Shown here: piece by piece, positions 7,627-15,934 of the stretch
Numbering within the stretch: the stretch's first letter is position 1
How the letters are laid out: each line of letters begins with the position of its first letter
NCBI GenBank assembly: GCA_016296065.1
Contig: JAEDKA010000008.1
Span: 1 to 64,000, forward strand
DNA length: 64,000 nt
Source: Kiritimatiellia bacterium
Lineage (GTDB): Bacteria > Verrucomicrobiota > Kiritimatiellia > RFP12 > UBA1067
Reading direction: 5' to 3'
The notes under the pieces: model-generated
Told to the model about the DNA's origin: nothing
Seen by the model: the letters and a program-made list of their open reading frames with translations, nothing else
Databases searched by the model: none
Program-made: the position numbers and the translations under genes

Positions 7627-8460
7627 CTACCTCTCGCTGCGCAAGGCGGGATCGAGACGGTCGCGAAGATAGTCGGCAAGATGATTGAACACAAGCACCA
7701 GTACGAATATCGCAAGCGTCGTGAACGTCATCTCCCACCAGACGCCCTGCCACAGGCGGGCACGCGCGTTGTTGATCATGACACCCCAGGACGGCTCGCC
7801 CTGCACGCCGATGCCGAGGAACGAAATGAACACCTCGGTGGAGACGGCGGACGGAAACCTTATCGAGAACTGGATGAGGATTATGTGCGCGACGTTCGGC
7901 AGTATGTGCCGGAACATGATGCGGAGATGCGAGTACCCAAGCACGCGCGCCGCCTGCACGTACGCACGGTCGCGGTGCTTCATCACCTCCGCGCGCACTG
8001 TCCGGCATACGCCCACCCAGGTGGTGAAGCCTATGCCCATGTATATTCCAACAAGCCCCTGCCCGACGACTAGCGATATCGCGAGAATGAACAGCAGACC
8101 CGGCATCGACGCCACTGTCGCGCACATCCACACGACGAGCGAGTCCACCTTCCCGCCGAAGTAGCCCCCGAGAAGCCCCAGCACTACTCCGAGCGGAATC
8201 GCGATAAGCGACGTCATTATGCCGACATGAAAGGCAATGCGCGCGCCCTGGACAAGCCTGAGCCCCACGTCGCGCCCAAGGTTGTCCGTCCCGAGCCAGT
8301 GCCGCGCGGACGGAGGCATAAAGCGCTCCTCAGTGTTGACGACGTTGTACGCAGGCGTCACATCCCGAAAGCGCGCCACCCGGTACTGCACCTCACCGAA
8401 AAGCGCCGCCGCGAAATATACGGCGAGAGCCACGAGACAGAGCTTGACGGAAAGACGCAT
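7627..8460 (-). CDS. Oligo/dipeptide-type ABC transporter permease (DppC/OppC family)
   Basis: A 277-residue inner-membrane permease. An N-terminal hydrophobic segment is followed by the DppC hallmark HWLGTDNLGRDVGLRLVQGAR, five further hydrophobic segments, and the ATPase-contact EAA-type loop around AARVLGYSHLRIMFRHILPN. The C-terminal segment FLGIGVQGEPSWGVMIN is also typical of the subfamily. No DppB, binding protein or ATPases are adjacent, so it is an orphan here. I start it at ATG 8460; an in-frame codon at 8499 would overlap cmk by 19 nt and add a non-conserved stretch. The leader before the ATG has no Shine-Dalgarno but a CAATTCATAATTCCC tract. Confidence 0.85.
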   Translation of the reverse strand: MRLSVKLCLVALAVYFAAALFGEVQYRVARFRDVTPAYNVVNTEERFMPPSARHWLGTDNLGRDVGLRLVQGARIAFHVGIMTSLIAIPLGVVLGLLGGYFGGKVDSLVVWMCATVASMPGLLFILAISLVVGQGLVGIYMGIGFTTWVGVCRTVRAEVMKHRDRAYVQAARVLGYSHLRIMFRHILPNVAHIILIQFSIRFPSAVSTEVFISFLGIGVQGEPSWGVMINNARARLWQGVWWEMTFTTLAIFVLVLVFNHLADYLRDRLDPALRSER

Positions 8461-8480
8461 GGAGAACAGGGACTTGGGAA

Positions 8481-9161
8481 TTATGAATTGGGAGACCACT
8501 CGGAAGGAAGAGCGGCGAGTACCGTCTCTACGACTTGTTCAAGGGTGAGGTCGGAGGAATCGATCTCAACCGCGCCGTCCGCCTTCCTGAGCGGCGCGTA
8601 CTTGCGCGTCGAGTCAATGGCGTCGCGCGCGAGGAGCGAGGCCTTGACTGATTCGGCGGACTGGTTCGCGATGCCCTTCTCGACCTCCTCCTTCTGGCGG
8701 CGGCGCGCGCGCGCCTCGGCGGAGGCCGTGAGGTAGAACCTGGCGGGCGAGTCGGGGAAAACCGCAGTCGTGATGTCGCGCCCTTCGACGACGAGATCGC
8801 CGTACTGCGTCATCCCGCGCAGGAGCGCCGTTATGCGCTCGCGCACGGCCTTCACGGTCGCGACCTGCGAGGCGTGGGCGTTTATCTCGGGCGTGCGTAT
8901 CCTGTCGCCCGGCTTCTCGCCGCCGACGTAGTACGCGATCGCGCCGTTCTCCGGACGGCACTCGATCTCCACCGTCGGGGCGAACGCCGCTACGGCTTCG
9001 GGGTCGGACGTCTCTACGCCTCTCGCAAGCGCCTGCCAGGTCATGATTCTGTAGAGCGCACCCGAATCGACATGGAGGAATCCGAGGCGCTCGCCGACAA
9101 TGCGCGACACGGAGCTCTTTCCCGCCCCGCTCGGCCCGTCTATCGCTATCACTTTGGACAT
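8481..9161 (-). CDS. cmk: Cytidylate kinase
   Basis: A 226-residue CMP/dCMP kinase of normal length. It starts MSKVIAIDGPSGAGKSSVSR, which contains the P-loop. GFLHVDSGALYRIMT and VEGRDITTAVFPDSPARFYL (the latter the CMP kinase block) follow, then the LID region with ARARRRQKEE and a closing ARDAIDSTRKYAPL, all as in CMP kinases. The ATG at 9161 is preceded by a pyrimidine-rich repeat of CTTCCAAAC/CTCCAAAC units instead of a Shine-Dalgarno, the same tract type as before the gene at 31832. Confidence 0.95.
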   Translation of the reverse strand: MSKVIAIDGPSGAGKSSVSRIVGERLGFLHVDSGALYRIMTWQALARGVETSDPEAVAAFAPTVEIECRPENGAIAYYVGGEKPGDRIRTPEINAHASQVATVKAVRERITALLRGMTQYGDLVVEGRDITTAVFPDSPARFYLTASAEARARRRQKEEVEKGIANQSAESVKASLLARDAIDSTRKYAPLRKADGAVEIDSSDLTLEQVVETVLAALPSEWSPNS

Positions 9162-9205
9162 GAGTGGAAGTTTGGAGGTTTGGAAGTTTAGAGGTTTAGA
9201 AGGTT
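9162..9205 (-). repeat. CTCCAAAC-type degenerate repeat in the cmk leader
   Basis: Read on the minus strand: imperfect 8-9 nt units (ACCTTCTAA, ACCTCTAA, ACTTCCAA, ACCTCCAA, ACTTCC) directly before the cmk ATG. The same unit in the same orientation to the gene precedes the ATG at 31832. Confidence 0.65.
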
Positions 9206-9210
9206 GGTGG

Positions 9211-10230
9211 TTACAGTTTGCCCGTCTCCTGGAGGAACATGAGGACGGTGTATGCCGCGAAGACGACGAGCCAGACAGTCGCATGTCGCCGCCTGATCAC
9301 GCCGGGCCACATCGGGTGCCGCCTGTTGAAGCCGAAGAACAGTATCGAGAGCGACAGCAGCGTGAGAAGCGGCAGGTCGCGCTTCAGGACATATGGCGAG
9401 AACGAGTCGACGGGAGAGATGACGCATGCGAGCCCGACGACGGCGAGCATGTTGAAGAGGTTCGAGCCGATGATGTTGCCGAGCACGAATTCGTGTTCGC
9501 CGCGGCGCGCGGACGCGATGGCGCTCGCGAGCTCGGGGAGAGACGTGCCGGCGGCGACGATGGTGAGCCCGATGACGAGGTCCGACACGCCGATGAACTT
9601 GGCGAGATCGACGGCGCCCCACACGAGGACGTGCGACGAACCGACGAGGACCGAAAGACCGACGACAAGCTTCACGACCGCGACGGCGATGGAACCGCTT
9701 TCCTCCGGCTCGGCTTGCTGCGCCGCGCCGTTCCTTTTCCGGCGCGACTTGCCGACCACCTTCGTCTTCTGGTCGAACCAGCAGTACAGCGGAAGGAGAA
9801 CGGCGAACGCGCCGAGCAGGATCGCCGCGTCGATGCGCGAGCAGGAGCCGTCGCGGAGGATGAACATGGAGAACAGCGATATGGCCGCGAGGCCCGGCCC
9901 CGCGACGAACGTCACGGCCGGACGCGCGACGAGCGGAAACACCATCACGGCGACGCCGAGAATGACGGCGATGTTGAACACGCAGCTCCCGTACGCGTTG
10001 CCCAGGGAGAGGTTGGCATGTCCGGAGCATCCGCTCATCACGCTCACGCACAGCTCCGGAGCGCTCGTGCCGAAGCCGATGATGACCATGCCGATGATGA
10101 ACGGCGAAATGCCGAGCGCCTTGGCCACCTTCGCCGCGCCGTCGACGAACAGATCGCTTGACCAGGCGAGCGCGACAAGTCCGCCGACAATCATCACGAG
10201 CGAAAGCCAGAATGGAATATCCGTATACAT
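9211..10230 (-). CDS. Calcium/sodium antiporter (CaCA family, YrbG/CaxA-like)
   Basis: A 339-residue inner-membrane cation exchanger with about ten hydrophobic segments in two inverted repeats. Both alpha repeats are present: GFGTSAPELCVSVMSG followed by GNAYGSCVFN, and AAGTSLPELASAIASA followed by GNIIGSNLFN. A basic cytoplasmic loop (KSRRKRNG, about residue 180) separates the halves. It should exchange Na+ or H+ for Ca2+. A TATAAT box lies 8 nt before the ATG. It is the first gene of the antiporter-cmk-permease unit. Confidence 0.92.
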   Translation of the reverse strand: MYTDIPFWLSLVMIVGGLVALAWSSDLFVDGAAKVAKALGISPFIIGMVIIGFGTSAPELCVSVMSGCSGHANLSLGNAYGSCVFNIAVILGVAVMVFPLVARPAVTFVAGPGLAAISLFSMFILRDGSCSRIDAAILLGAFAVLLPLYCWFDQKTKVVGKSRRKRNGAAQQAEPEESGSIAVAVVKLVVGLSVLVGSSHVLVWGAVDLAKFIGVSDLVIGLTIVAAGTSLPELASAIASARRGEHEFVLGNIIGSNLFNMLAVVGLACVISPVDSFSPYVLKRDLPLLTLLSLSILFFGFNRRHPMWPGVIRRRHATVWLVVFAAYTVLMFLQETGKL

Positions 10231-10238
10231 AGTTTTAT

Positions 10239-10244
10239 ATTATA
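10239..10244 (-). promoter_or_regulatory. -10 box of the antiporter gene, near-leaderless
   Basis: TATAAT preceded by ATGG, with 8 nt to the antiporter ATG at 10230. Confidence 0.6.
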
Positions 10245-10352
10245 CCATTTCTGCGGCCATCGCGCCGAAGGCGGTTGGCATCAAGGACTGAGCTGGCCCG
10301 CTCGCCCGACCTGGCGGAGCCGTTCGGCCCCGTGACGACATTGGAAACTATG

Positions 10353-12521
10353 TCATTTCCGGCGGAAGACCGGAATACGGTCGATTGGCGTCGCGACGCG
10401 AATGACGCGTCCGCCCTCAAGGCGCTTGCCCGTGAAGAAGTCCTCCCACTCGCCCGCAGGGAGATACACGTCCATCTCCTCGACGTCCGCCGTCACCGGG
10501 CAGACGAGCAATTCGCGTCCGAACATGTACTCTGTCTCGAAGCCGGCGGGAGCGTCGAAAAGCGGAGTCATCATCGGCGCGTTTGCGCGCACCGCCTCGT
10601 CCGCAGTCGCCTTTACGTAGGGCCTGATGCGCTCCCTGAGGCGCACCTGCTCGGACAGCAGACGCTCCGTCTTCGCGCCAAAGCGCGAGAATGTGTTGTC
10701 CGTCTTGTGTCCGTGCACGCGCTGGATCGGACAGAACGTCGCCCACTGCACCCAGCGCACGAAGCGCTTCTGGAATTCGGCGTTCGTATACTGGTCGTGC
10801 GGACGGAAGAACCCGCCGCCGTCAGTCGTCCAATATGGGACACCCGCCATCGACGCGCCGAGCCCGGCGATCACCTGAGTGCGGAGATCCTTCCACTCGC
10901 TCCCGACGTCGCCGCTCCACACGACGCACGCGGTGCGGCACTGCCCGGCGAACGCGCAGCGCGTGAGCACAAGCGGCTCCCTGCCCATCTCGCGCTGCTT
11001 GCGGTCCGCAGCGAGGTTTACGAGGAGCGGATACACGTTGCGGAACTCGTCGCCGCTGCCGAGAGTCCAGGTGCGCCCGTGGAGATCGTCGTTCTCGGGC
11101 TCCACGGCGTCAAGCCACCACGCGTCGATTCCGACTGATGCAAGATTGCGCTCCACCCACCTCCAGAAGAGGTCCACCGACTCCTTCTTCGAGTAGTCGA
11201 TCCAGCTCGTTCCGGGGATGAATCCGCCGATAGCCTCGACCTCCTTCGTGAACTGGCACTCGCCCGTCGCCTTCGGCCAGACGCTGAGCATGACACGTAC
11301 CCCCGCGTCGTGGCATTCGTCCAGCATCGCCTTCGGGTCCGGATAGCGCGCCTTGCTCCACTCCATCGAGTTCCACGTGTCGTCAAGCCACCAGAACCAG
11401 TCCTGGACGAGCACAGAAAGCGGCAGATCGTTTTTCTTGAAGTAGTGCAGCGCGTCGAGAAGCTCCTGCTGCGTCGCGAAGCGCTCCTGGCAGTGCCAGT
11501 AGCCCCACGCCCAGTCGGGAAGCGCGGCAGTTCCGCCGCAGTCGCGCCTGAACGCGGCGACGGCCTTCGTCGGCTCGAACGGATACACGACGTAGTCCGT
11601 GCCCCTGGCGAAGTCGCTCACGAAGCGCGACTCTCCGCGGTCGGGGCGGATTCCGAGCGTCGGGGAGTCGCGCGAATCCGCGAGGACACGCACGGTGTGG
11701 CGTCCCTTCGCGAGGCGCAGGCGGAAGCCTACGGTCGGCGGAAGCCACACGTTGCGGTTAGAGACGATGCGCTTCCCGTCAATGTCAACGACCTGCTGTC
11801 GCGACATCTTCTCCCCGCTGTCGAGGTCGAACGCGTATTCCCCGTCGGACGGAACGTCGAACGTCCCGACGAGCGACACTTCAACACGCTCCTCCTTCGC
11901 GTTGCCGGCGTTCGTCGTGACGTCTACGGAGCGTCCCTCCGCCGCGTTACCCTCGCGCTCGAGCTTCACGAAATCCGTGCATGGGTTGAAGTCGACGCGC
12001 GCGTACGAATGCCAGTGGAGTCCCCAGCCGCGCGTCGAGACCATGAACGGAACAGACGCCTGGGTGTTGACCTGGACCAGACGGCGCGGAAGGTTGCGGA
12101 TATCGAGCGCGCCGTCCTGGAACTGCCCGAGTCCGTACAGCCTCTCGCCCTCCGGAGAATCGAACGCCACGCCCTTCTCGAAGACCTCCCTTTCGGAGAG
12201 GATCGTCTTCCCTCCGGACACGAATGCCACAAGCCCGGTCTTCTTGTCGACATTCGCGACGAGCCCTCCGCCGGACACCGAAACGACATCGCCCTTCTCC
12301 TCGCGCTTCAACTGCGCAGAGAACCCGTCGGTGAACACAAGCTCTGGGCTTTCGGCCTCGCCGCGCGTCACGCGCATTCCGCCTGCCGCAGACATGGAGA
12401 ATGACACCGCACCGCGCGCAGTCTCGACACGGACCGGCTCCGCGTCGGCAATTGTCGCTCCGCAGAAGAATGCGGATGCCGTGATCGTCAGAAGATGCAG
12501 TTTACTTGTAATGGTTTGCAT
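10353..12521 (-). CDS. Secreted GH31 alpha-glycosidase, probable alpha-xylosidase
   Basis: A 722-residue protein with a signal peptide (residues 1-27, ending TIADA) and a GH31 (beta/alpha)8 domain. The nucleophile aspartate is in AWWLDAVEPE (D471) and the acid/base aspartate in VVWSGDVGSEW (D538). Residues about 215-300 (GTFDVPSDGEYAFDLDSGEK onward) look like a PA14 insert in the N-terminal domain, an arrangement known from xyloglucan-active alpha-xylosidases. The likely role is release of alpha-xylosyl or alpha-glucosyl units from plant oligosaccharides in the periplasm or outside. A GGTACAAT box at 12565-12570 gives a 43-nt leader. Substrate specificity is inferred, not proven. Confidence 0.85.
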   Translation of the reverse strand: MQTITSKLHLLTITASAFFCGATIADAEPVRVETARGAVSFSMSAAGGMRVTRGEAESPELVFTDGFSAQLKREEKGDVVSVSGGGLVANVDKKTGLVAFVSGGKTILSEREVFEKGVAFDSPEGERLYGLGQFQDGALDIRNLPRRLVQVNTQASVPFMVSTRGWGLHWHSYARVDFNPCTDFVKLEREGNAAEGRSVDVTTNAGNAKEERVEVSLVGTFDVPSDGEYAFDLDSGEKMSRQQVVDIDGKRIVSNRNVWLPPTVGFRLRLAKGRHTVRVLADSRDSPTLGIRPDRGESRFVSDFARGTDYVVYPFEPTKAVAAFRRDCGGTAALPDWAWGYWHCQERFATQQELLDALHYFKKNDLPLSVLVQDWFWWLDDTWNSMEWSKARYPDPKAMLDECHDAGVRVMLSVWPKATGECQFTKEVEAIGGFIPGTSWIDYSKKESVDLFWRWVERNLASVGIDAWWLDAVEPENDDLHGRTWTLGSGDEFRNVYPLLVNLAADRKQREMGREPLVLTRCAFAGQCRTACVVWSGDVGSEWKDLRTQVIAGLGASMAGVPYWTTDGGGFFRPHDQYTNAEFQKRFVRWVQWATFCPIQRVHGHKTDNTFSRFGAKTERLLSEQVRLRERIRPYVKATADEAVRANAPMMTPLFDAPAGFETEYMFGRELLVCPVTADVEEMDVYLPAGEWEDFFTGKRLEGGRVIRVATPIDRIPVFRRK

Positions 12522-12564
12522 GGCTTATATATCGTGATATCGGAGTTTATGGCCTTCTGAAACA

Positions 12565-12570
12565 ATTGTA
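12565..12570 (-). promoter_or_regulatory. -10 box of the GH31 gene
   Basis: TACAAT preceded by ATGG; the leader to the ATG at 12521 is 43 nt. Confidence 0.5.
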
Positions 12571-12589
12571 CCATTTCCCCATTGCTACG

Positions 12590-12618
12590 CCTACCCCCCT
12601 GAGCGTGGGGGGAGTAGG
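12590..12618 (-). terminator. G/C hairpin downstream of the GH81 gene
   Basis: An inverted repeat CCTAC-CCCCC / GGGGGG-GTAGG with a 7-nt loop and one bulge, 20 nt after the GH81 stop and upstream of the GH31 promoter. There is no T-run, so it may be a REP-like element or a Rho-independent terminator of weak type. A related GTGGGGGGAG hairpin occurs at 61062-61075. Confidence 0.4.
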
Positions 12619-12638
12619 AAGCGAGTGCAAACGGGCAA

Positions 12639-15600
12639 TCAGCGGATTGCTAATTCGAAGATGGAGATGCCGTATGGAGTGTTCCGTTTGAGGCCGACAA
12701 TTCGCAGGCGCCGCGCCTTTACCGCCGGCCAGGACAGCATCTCGAGCTTGCCCTCGGGCTTCGGCTTCTCCGCCACGCGGCGCCATGTCGCGCCGTCATC
12801 CGAAACCTCTACGACATAATGCTCGGCACGCGCGTTCTCCCAGTCGATTTCGACCTTCGAAACCGTGCGTTCCTTCCCGAAGTCGAAGCATATCCACTCT
12901 CCGTCACGGTGCCTGCTCGACCAGCGCGTCTTCATGTCGCCGTCAGCGGCATATGCGGCGAGGAGTCCTCCGTTCTCCTCCCCTGACGCCGTTATCGCCG
13001 CGAGCCGGGCGAGATTGACCTCCCCGATCGCGCACGCCTCGATGCGAGATTCCGCGGACATCCCGCCGAACTCCGTGCGGAGCACATACGTGCCCTTCGC
13101 CAGCGGGATGAAGATTCCGCCCTTCGCCGTCTTGTAGTCCTTGCCTGCCACGGCGGGCTTGCCCGACGGCGCGGTAACGGATGTCTTGCTGCCCTTGAGG
13201 GACATCTTTCCTCCGAACTGGTCTTCGCAGGAGACGGACATCTTGACGCCTTCACCCACGATCGCCGAAATGTTCGCCGGCGAGTACGCAAGCTTCCTCG
13301 CAACAAGCGCCTCCTCGACGGGAAGACGGCGGGAAACGGAAAGTCCATTTGCCTTCGCCTCCACGGTGGCAAAACCGTTCCCGCGCGGCGTGAACTCATC
13401 GCCGTCGAACTCGCCGTCCGAGCTGGACCATTCCGCCTTGCAAGGCGTGAACTTGCCGCCGCGTCTGACCCTCGCGGACAGCCTGCACGGCTCGCCCTCC
13501 TTGAGCACGGTCTTCTCGGACTCAATCACAATGTCTTGAGAAACCTTGTCCGCGGGAGCGTGAAAATCGAACTTCGGCACTCCGGCGCTCTTCAGGCCCT
13601 GGACGGTAAGGCAGTGCGGAGCGGCGTCGATCTCTCCGACGCTTTTCCCGTCCGCAGCAAAGAACCTGACTTTGCGCGGCCTGTCGCCGCAGTTGTAGGC
13701 CATGAGGGTGCGCTTTCCGTTCTTTACGAACGCCCTCGCGCACGGATAGTCGGCGCGCACGCCGAAATCGAGCTCGCCCCAGGCGATGTGCGAATGCGTC
13801 GCCCAGTACGTCATGTGCGCAGTGTCGGCGTTCATCGCCGCGTTCATCTTCTTCGCGCGGAGATTGTCGAACACCTCGGCGGCCTGCGCGGGATCGTGCC
13901 TCTGGAGATAGGACAGCAGCACGTTGCCGAGCGACTCGTTCCCGACTGGCGGCGTCTCGTGTCCGTCGCGCGTGCGGCCCTTCTCGAACCATCCGCCGAT
14001 CTCCTTCGTCTTCCACATCGTCTCCCAGTCCCACTTCGCGAACTTCAGGTCCTCGCTCAGGTAGTCTAGCGCAGGCGTGTTGGGAAGCCACTGGATCGAA
14101 TGCATCCACACGGGATCGCCGCTGAAGTACGTCCACCAGCCTACGCCGTGACAGGTGAGGTTGGAGTTGTACGGATGCTTGTACTTCGTGTAGTCGATGT
14201 TCTCGCGGTCGCGGTCGAACCAGTACTCGGCCGTGGCGCGCGACTCGGAAACATAGCCGAAGATGCCGGCGTCGCGCATCGCGTCGTCACCCAGGGCGAG
14301 CCCGAGCAGATAGAGTCCGCCCCAGCCCTGCATCGCCTCGCTGGACGACTCCTGTCCGTTCCCCGCGCCGTCGCCGACTCCGCCGGCGAAGGAGTGTCCC
14401 GCCCACGGATCGAACGTGCGGAAAAGAGGGAATCGCTTCTCGGTCCTGTCCCAGTTCGCATAGTCCTTCGCGATCATCGTGAGCATCGAACCGAACTTCT
14501 TCCTGAAATCGTCGTCGACCATGCACAGCAGCGCGCCGGAGTAGGTGAAGTATCCGTAGTGGAAATGGTGGTCGTTGAACGCGTCTGAATCGTAGCTCGT
14601 GTCTTCTCCGACGAGTCCGCCCCATTTCGGAACATACGAGAAGTAGAAGCGCTGCTCGCCCGGCGTCCACGTCAGCCAGTCCTCGAACTTCGCGCGCAGC
14701 TTCGCGTGCGCGTCGCGGAACGACTTTTCGTCACCCGTCTCCCGCGCCGCCATCATGGCGAACGCCATCTGGAGAAGCCCCTTGCCGCCCCAGTACGTGT
14801 CGCCTCCGAACGAACCACGGTTGGCGTAGTCGGATATGAGGTCCATGAAAAGCGCCGCGTCGTATTTCTCCGATCCCCTTGCCTCGGGCGCCGCCCAGTA
14901 CGGAAGCATCCCGGGGAAGTCGTACGCGACCGAAAGCGAATTGCCCGCCGCCACTCGCTGTTTCCCGCGCGGAGTGTTCCAGACAAGACCGTCCACTGTT
15001 TTGAATCCGGGATGCGTCCGCTTGAGATGGTGCGGCTGGAAGCCCTGTAGCGCGACGGGGTTCTTTTCCTTCCCCGCAAGGTCCTCGGTCTCGACATTCC
15101 ACGTCGTCGTCAGAACGGCCTTCGGCTCGTCGTACTTCCAGTCGACGCGCGTGCTTCTCACGACGGCGCGCGCATAGGGCGCGAGCTTGTCGAACGCGTC
15201 GGCGGACGGCAGGACGGCGACGGCGATCCACTGCGCGTCCTTCGGTCCGCCGCGCCAGACGCCGTAAGATTCTTCGCCGACGGATATCACCTCGCCGCCT
15301 CCGCGCTTTTCGCGCTTCACGTCTGCGCCCGCGTCGTTCTCGACGGACACCGCGAGCTCGACGCCCTTCGCCTCGACCCAGGTGAACGGCGAGCCGTGCA
15401 CAAGCGTCGTCCTGATTTCCCGCCCGCCGTCATCAGCAAGCAACATCTCGACATCCCAGTCGTGCCAGTCGTCGACGAGCGTCGCCTCGGGCGCAAAATT
15501 CCCAGCCGCTCCGACGACGACGGCGGAGCGCTCCTTCATCTCCGTACCGTTGTCGATCCAGCGCGACGGATTCGCCACGCGCACTCCGCCCTGTCCGATG

Positions 15601-15899
15601 CGTACCTTCGCCGGATAGCTCCAGAGCTTCCCTGTCCAGCGCGAAACGAGCGCGTCCGTCCACCAGTCGTTAGTCGGAATCGGCTCGCCCTTGCGCCGCG
15701 CGGTCATGTAGACGGGGCGGTTCTGCATGAAACGGCTCTGGTCGCCACGACGTTTTCCGTCCGCAGTGCGCGCCTTCGCCCACGGCGTGTAGGAGGCGTA
15801 GCTCCCGGCGCCGCACGGAACGATCTCCTGCGCGAAAAGTCCGCAGAAAGCGAAAGCCACGGCCGCAGCCGTGGCATGTTTTGTCATTCCTTTTGTCAT
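12639..15899 (-). CDS. Secreted GH81 endo-1,3-beta-glucanase with C-terminal F5/8-type (CBM32-like) domain
   Basis: A 1086-residue secreted enzyme with a signal peptide (residues 1-23, AFCGLFAQ). The GH81 catalytic region covers about residues 60-720. Its hallmarks are SDAFNDHHFHYGYF (439-451), FDPWAGHSFAGG (496-507) and NGQESSSEAMQGWGG (514-528), which holds the catalytic glutamates. Residues about 780-950 look like Ig-like spacers (SEKTVLKEGEPCRLSARVRR and following). The last 130 residues are a discoidin/F5/8 type C carbohydrate-binding domain (AYAADGDMKTRWSSRHRDGE, ending YGISIFELAIR). The predicted substrate is beta-1,3-glucan (callose, laminarin, fungal or mixed glucans). It lies 35 nt behind the antiporter gene in the same run. 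Confidence 0.9.
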   Translation of the reverse strand: MTKGMTKHATAAAVAFAFCGLFAQEIVPCGAGSYASYTPWAKARTADGKRRGDQSRFMQNRPVYMTARRKGEPIPTNDWWTDALVSRWTGKLWSYPAKVRIGQGGVRVANPSRWIDNGTEMKERSAVVVGAAGNFAPEATLVDDWHDWDVEMLLADDGGREIRTTLVHGSPFTWVEAKGVELAVSVENDAGADVKREKRGGGEVISVGEESYGVWRGGPKDAQWIAVAVLPSADAFDKLAPYARAVVRSTRVDWKYDEPKAVLTTTWNVETEDLAGKEKNPVALQGFQPHHLKRTHPGFKTVDGLVWNTPRGKQRVAAGNSLSVAYDFPGMLPYWAAPEARGSEKYDAALFMDLISDYANRGSFGGDTYWGGKGLLQMAFAMMAARETGDEKSFRDAHAKLRAKFEDWLTWTPGEQRFYFSYVPKWGGLVGEDTSYDSDAFNDHHFHYGYFTYSGALLCMVDDDFRKKFGSMLTMIAKDYANWDRTEKRFPLFRTFDPWAGHSFAGGVGDGAGNGQESSSEAMQGWGGLYLLGLALGDDAMRDAGIFGYVSESRATAEYWFDRDRENIDYTKYKHPYNSNLTCHGVGWWTYFSGDPVWMHSIQWLPNTPALDYLSEDLKFAKWDWETMWKTKEIGGWFEKGRTRDGHETPPVGNESLGNVLLSYLQRHDPAQAAEVFDNLRAKKMNAAMNADTAHMTYWATHSHIAWGELDFGVRADYPCARAFVKNGKRTLMAYNCGDRPRKVRFFAADGKSVGEIDAAPHCLTVQGLKSAGVPKFDFHAPADKVSQDIVIESEKTVLKEGEPCRLSARVRRGGKFTPCKAEWSSSDGEFDGDEFTPRGNGFATVEAKANGLSVSRRLPVEEALVARKLAYSPANISAIVGEGVKMSVSCEDQFGGKMSLKGSKTSVTAPSGKPAVAGKDYKTAKGGIFIPLAKGTYVLRTEFGGMSAESRIEACAIGEVNLARLAAITASGEENGGLLAAYAADGDMKTRWSSRHRDGEWICFDFGKERTVSKVEIDWENARAEHYVVEVSDDGATWRRVAEKPKPEGKLEMLSWPAVKARRLRIVGLKRNTPYGISIFELAIR

Positions 15900-15934
15900 G
15901 ACTTGCCGATTTCTGTCGGTGGACGGAGTCTGGT

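Noticed and set aside
15850..15880. GCCACGGC/GCCGTGGC palindrome near the GH81 start as an operator
   Set aside because: It lies within the codons for the alanine-rich signal peptide, where such palindromes arise easily from GCC/GCG codons.
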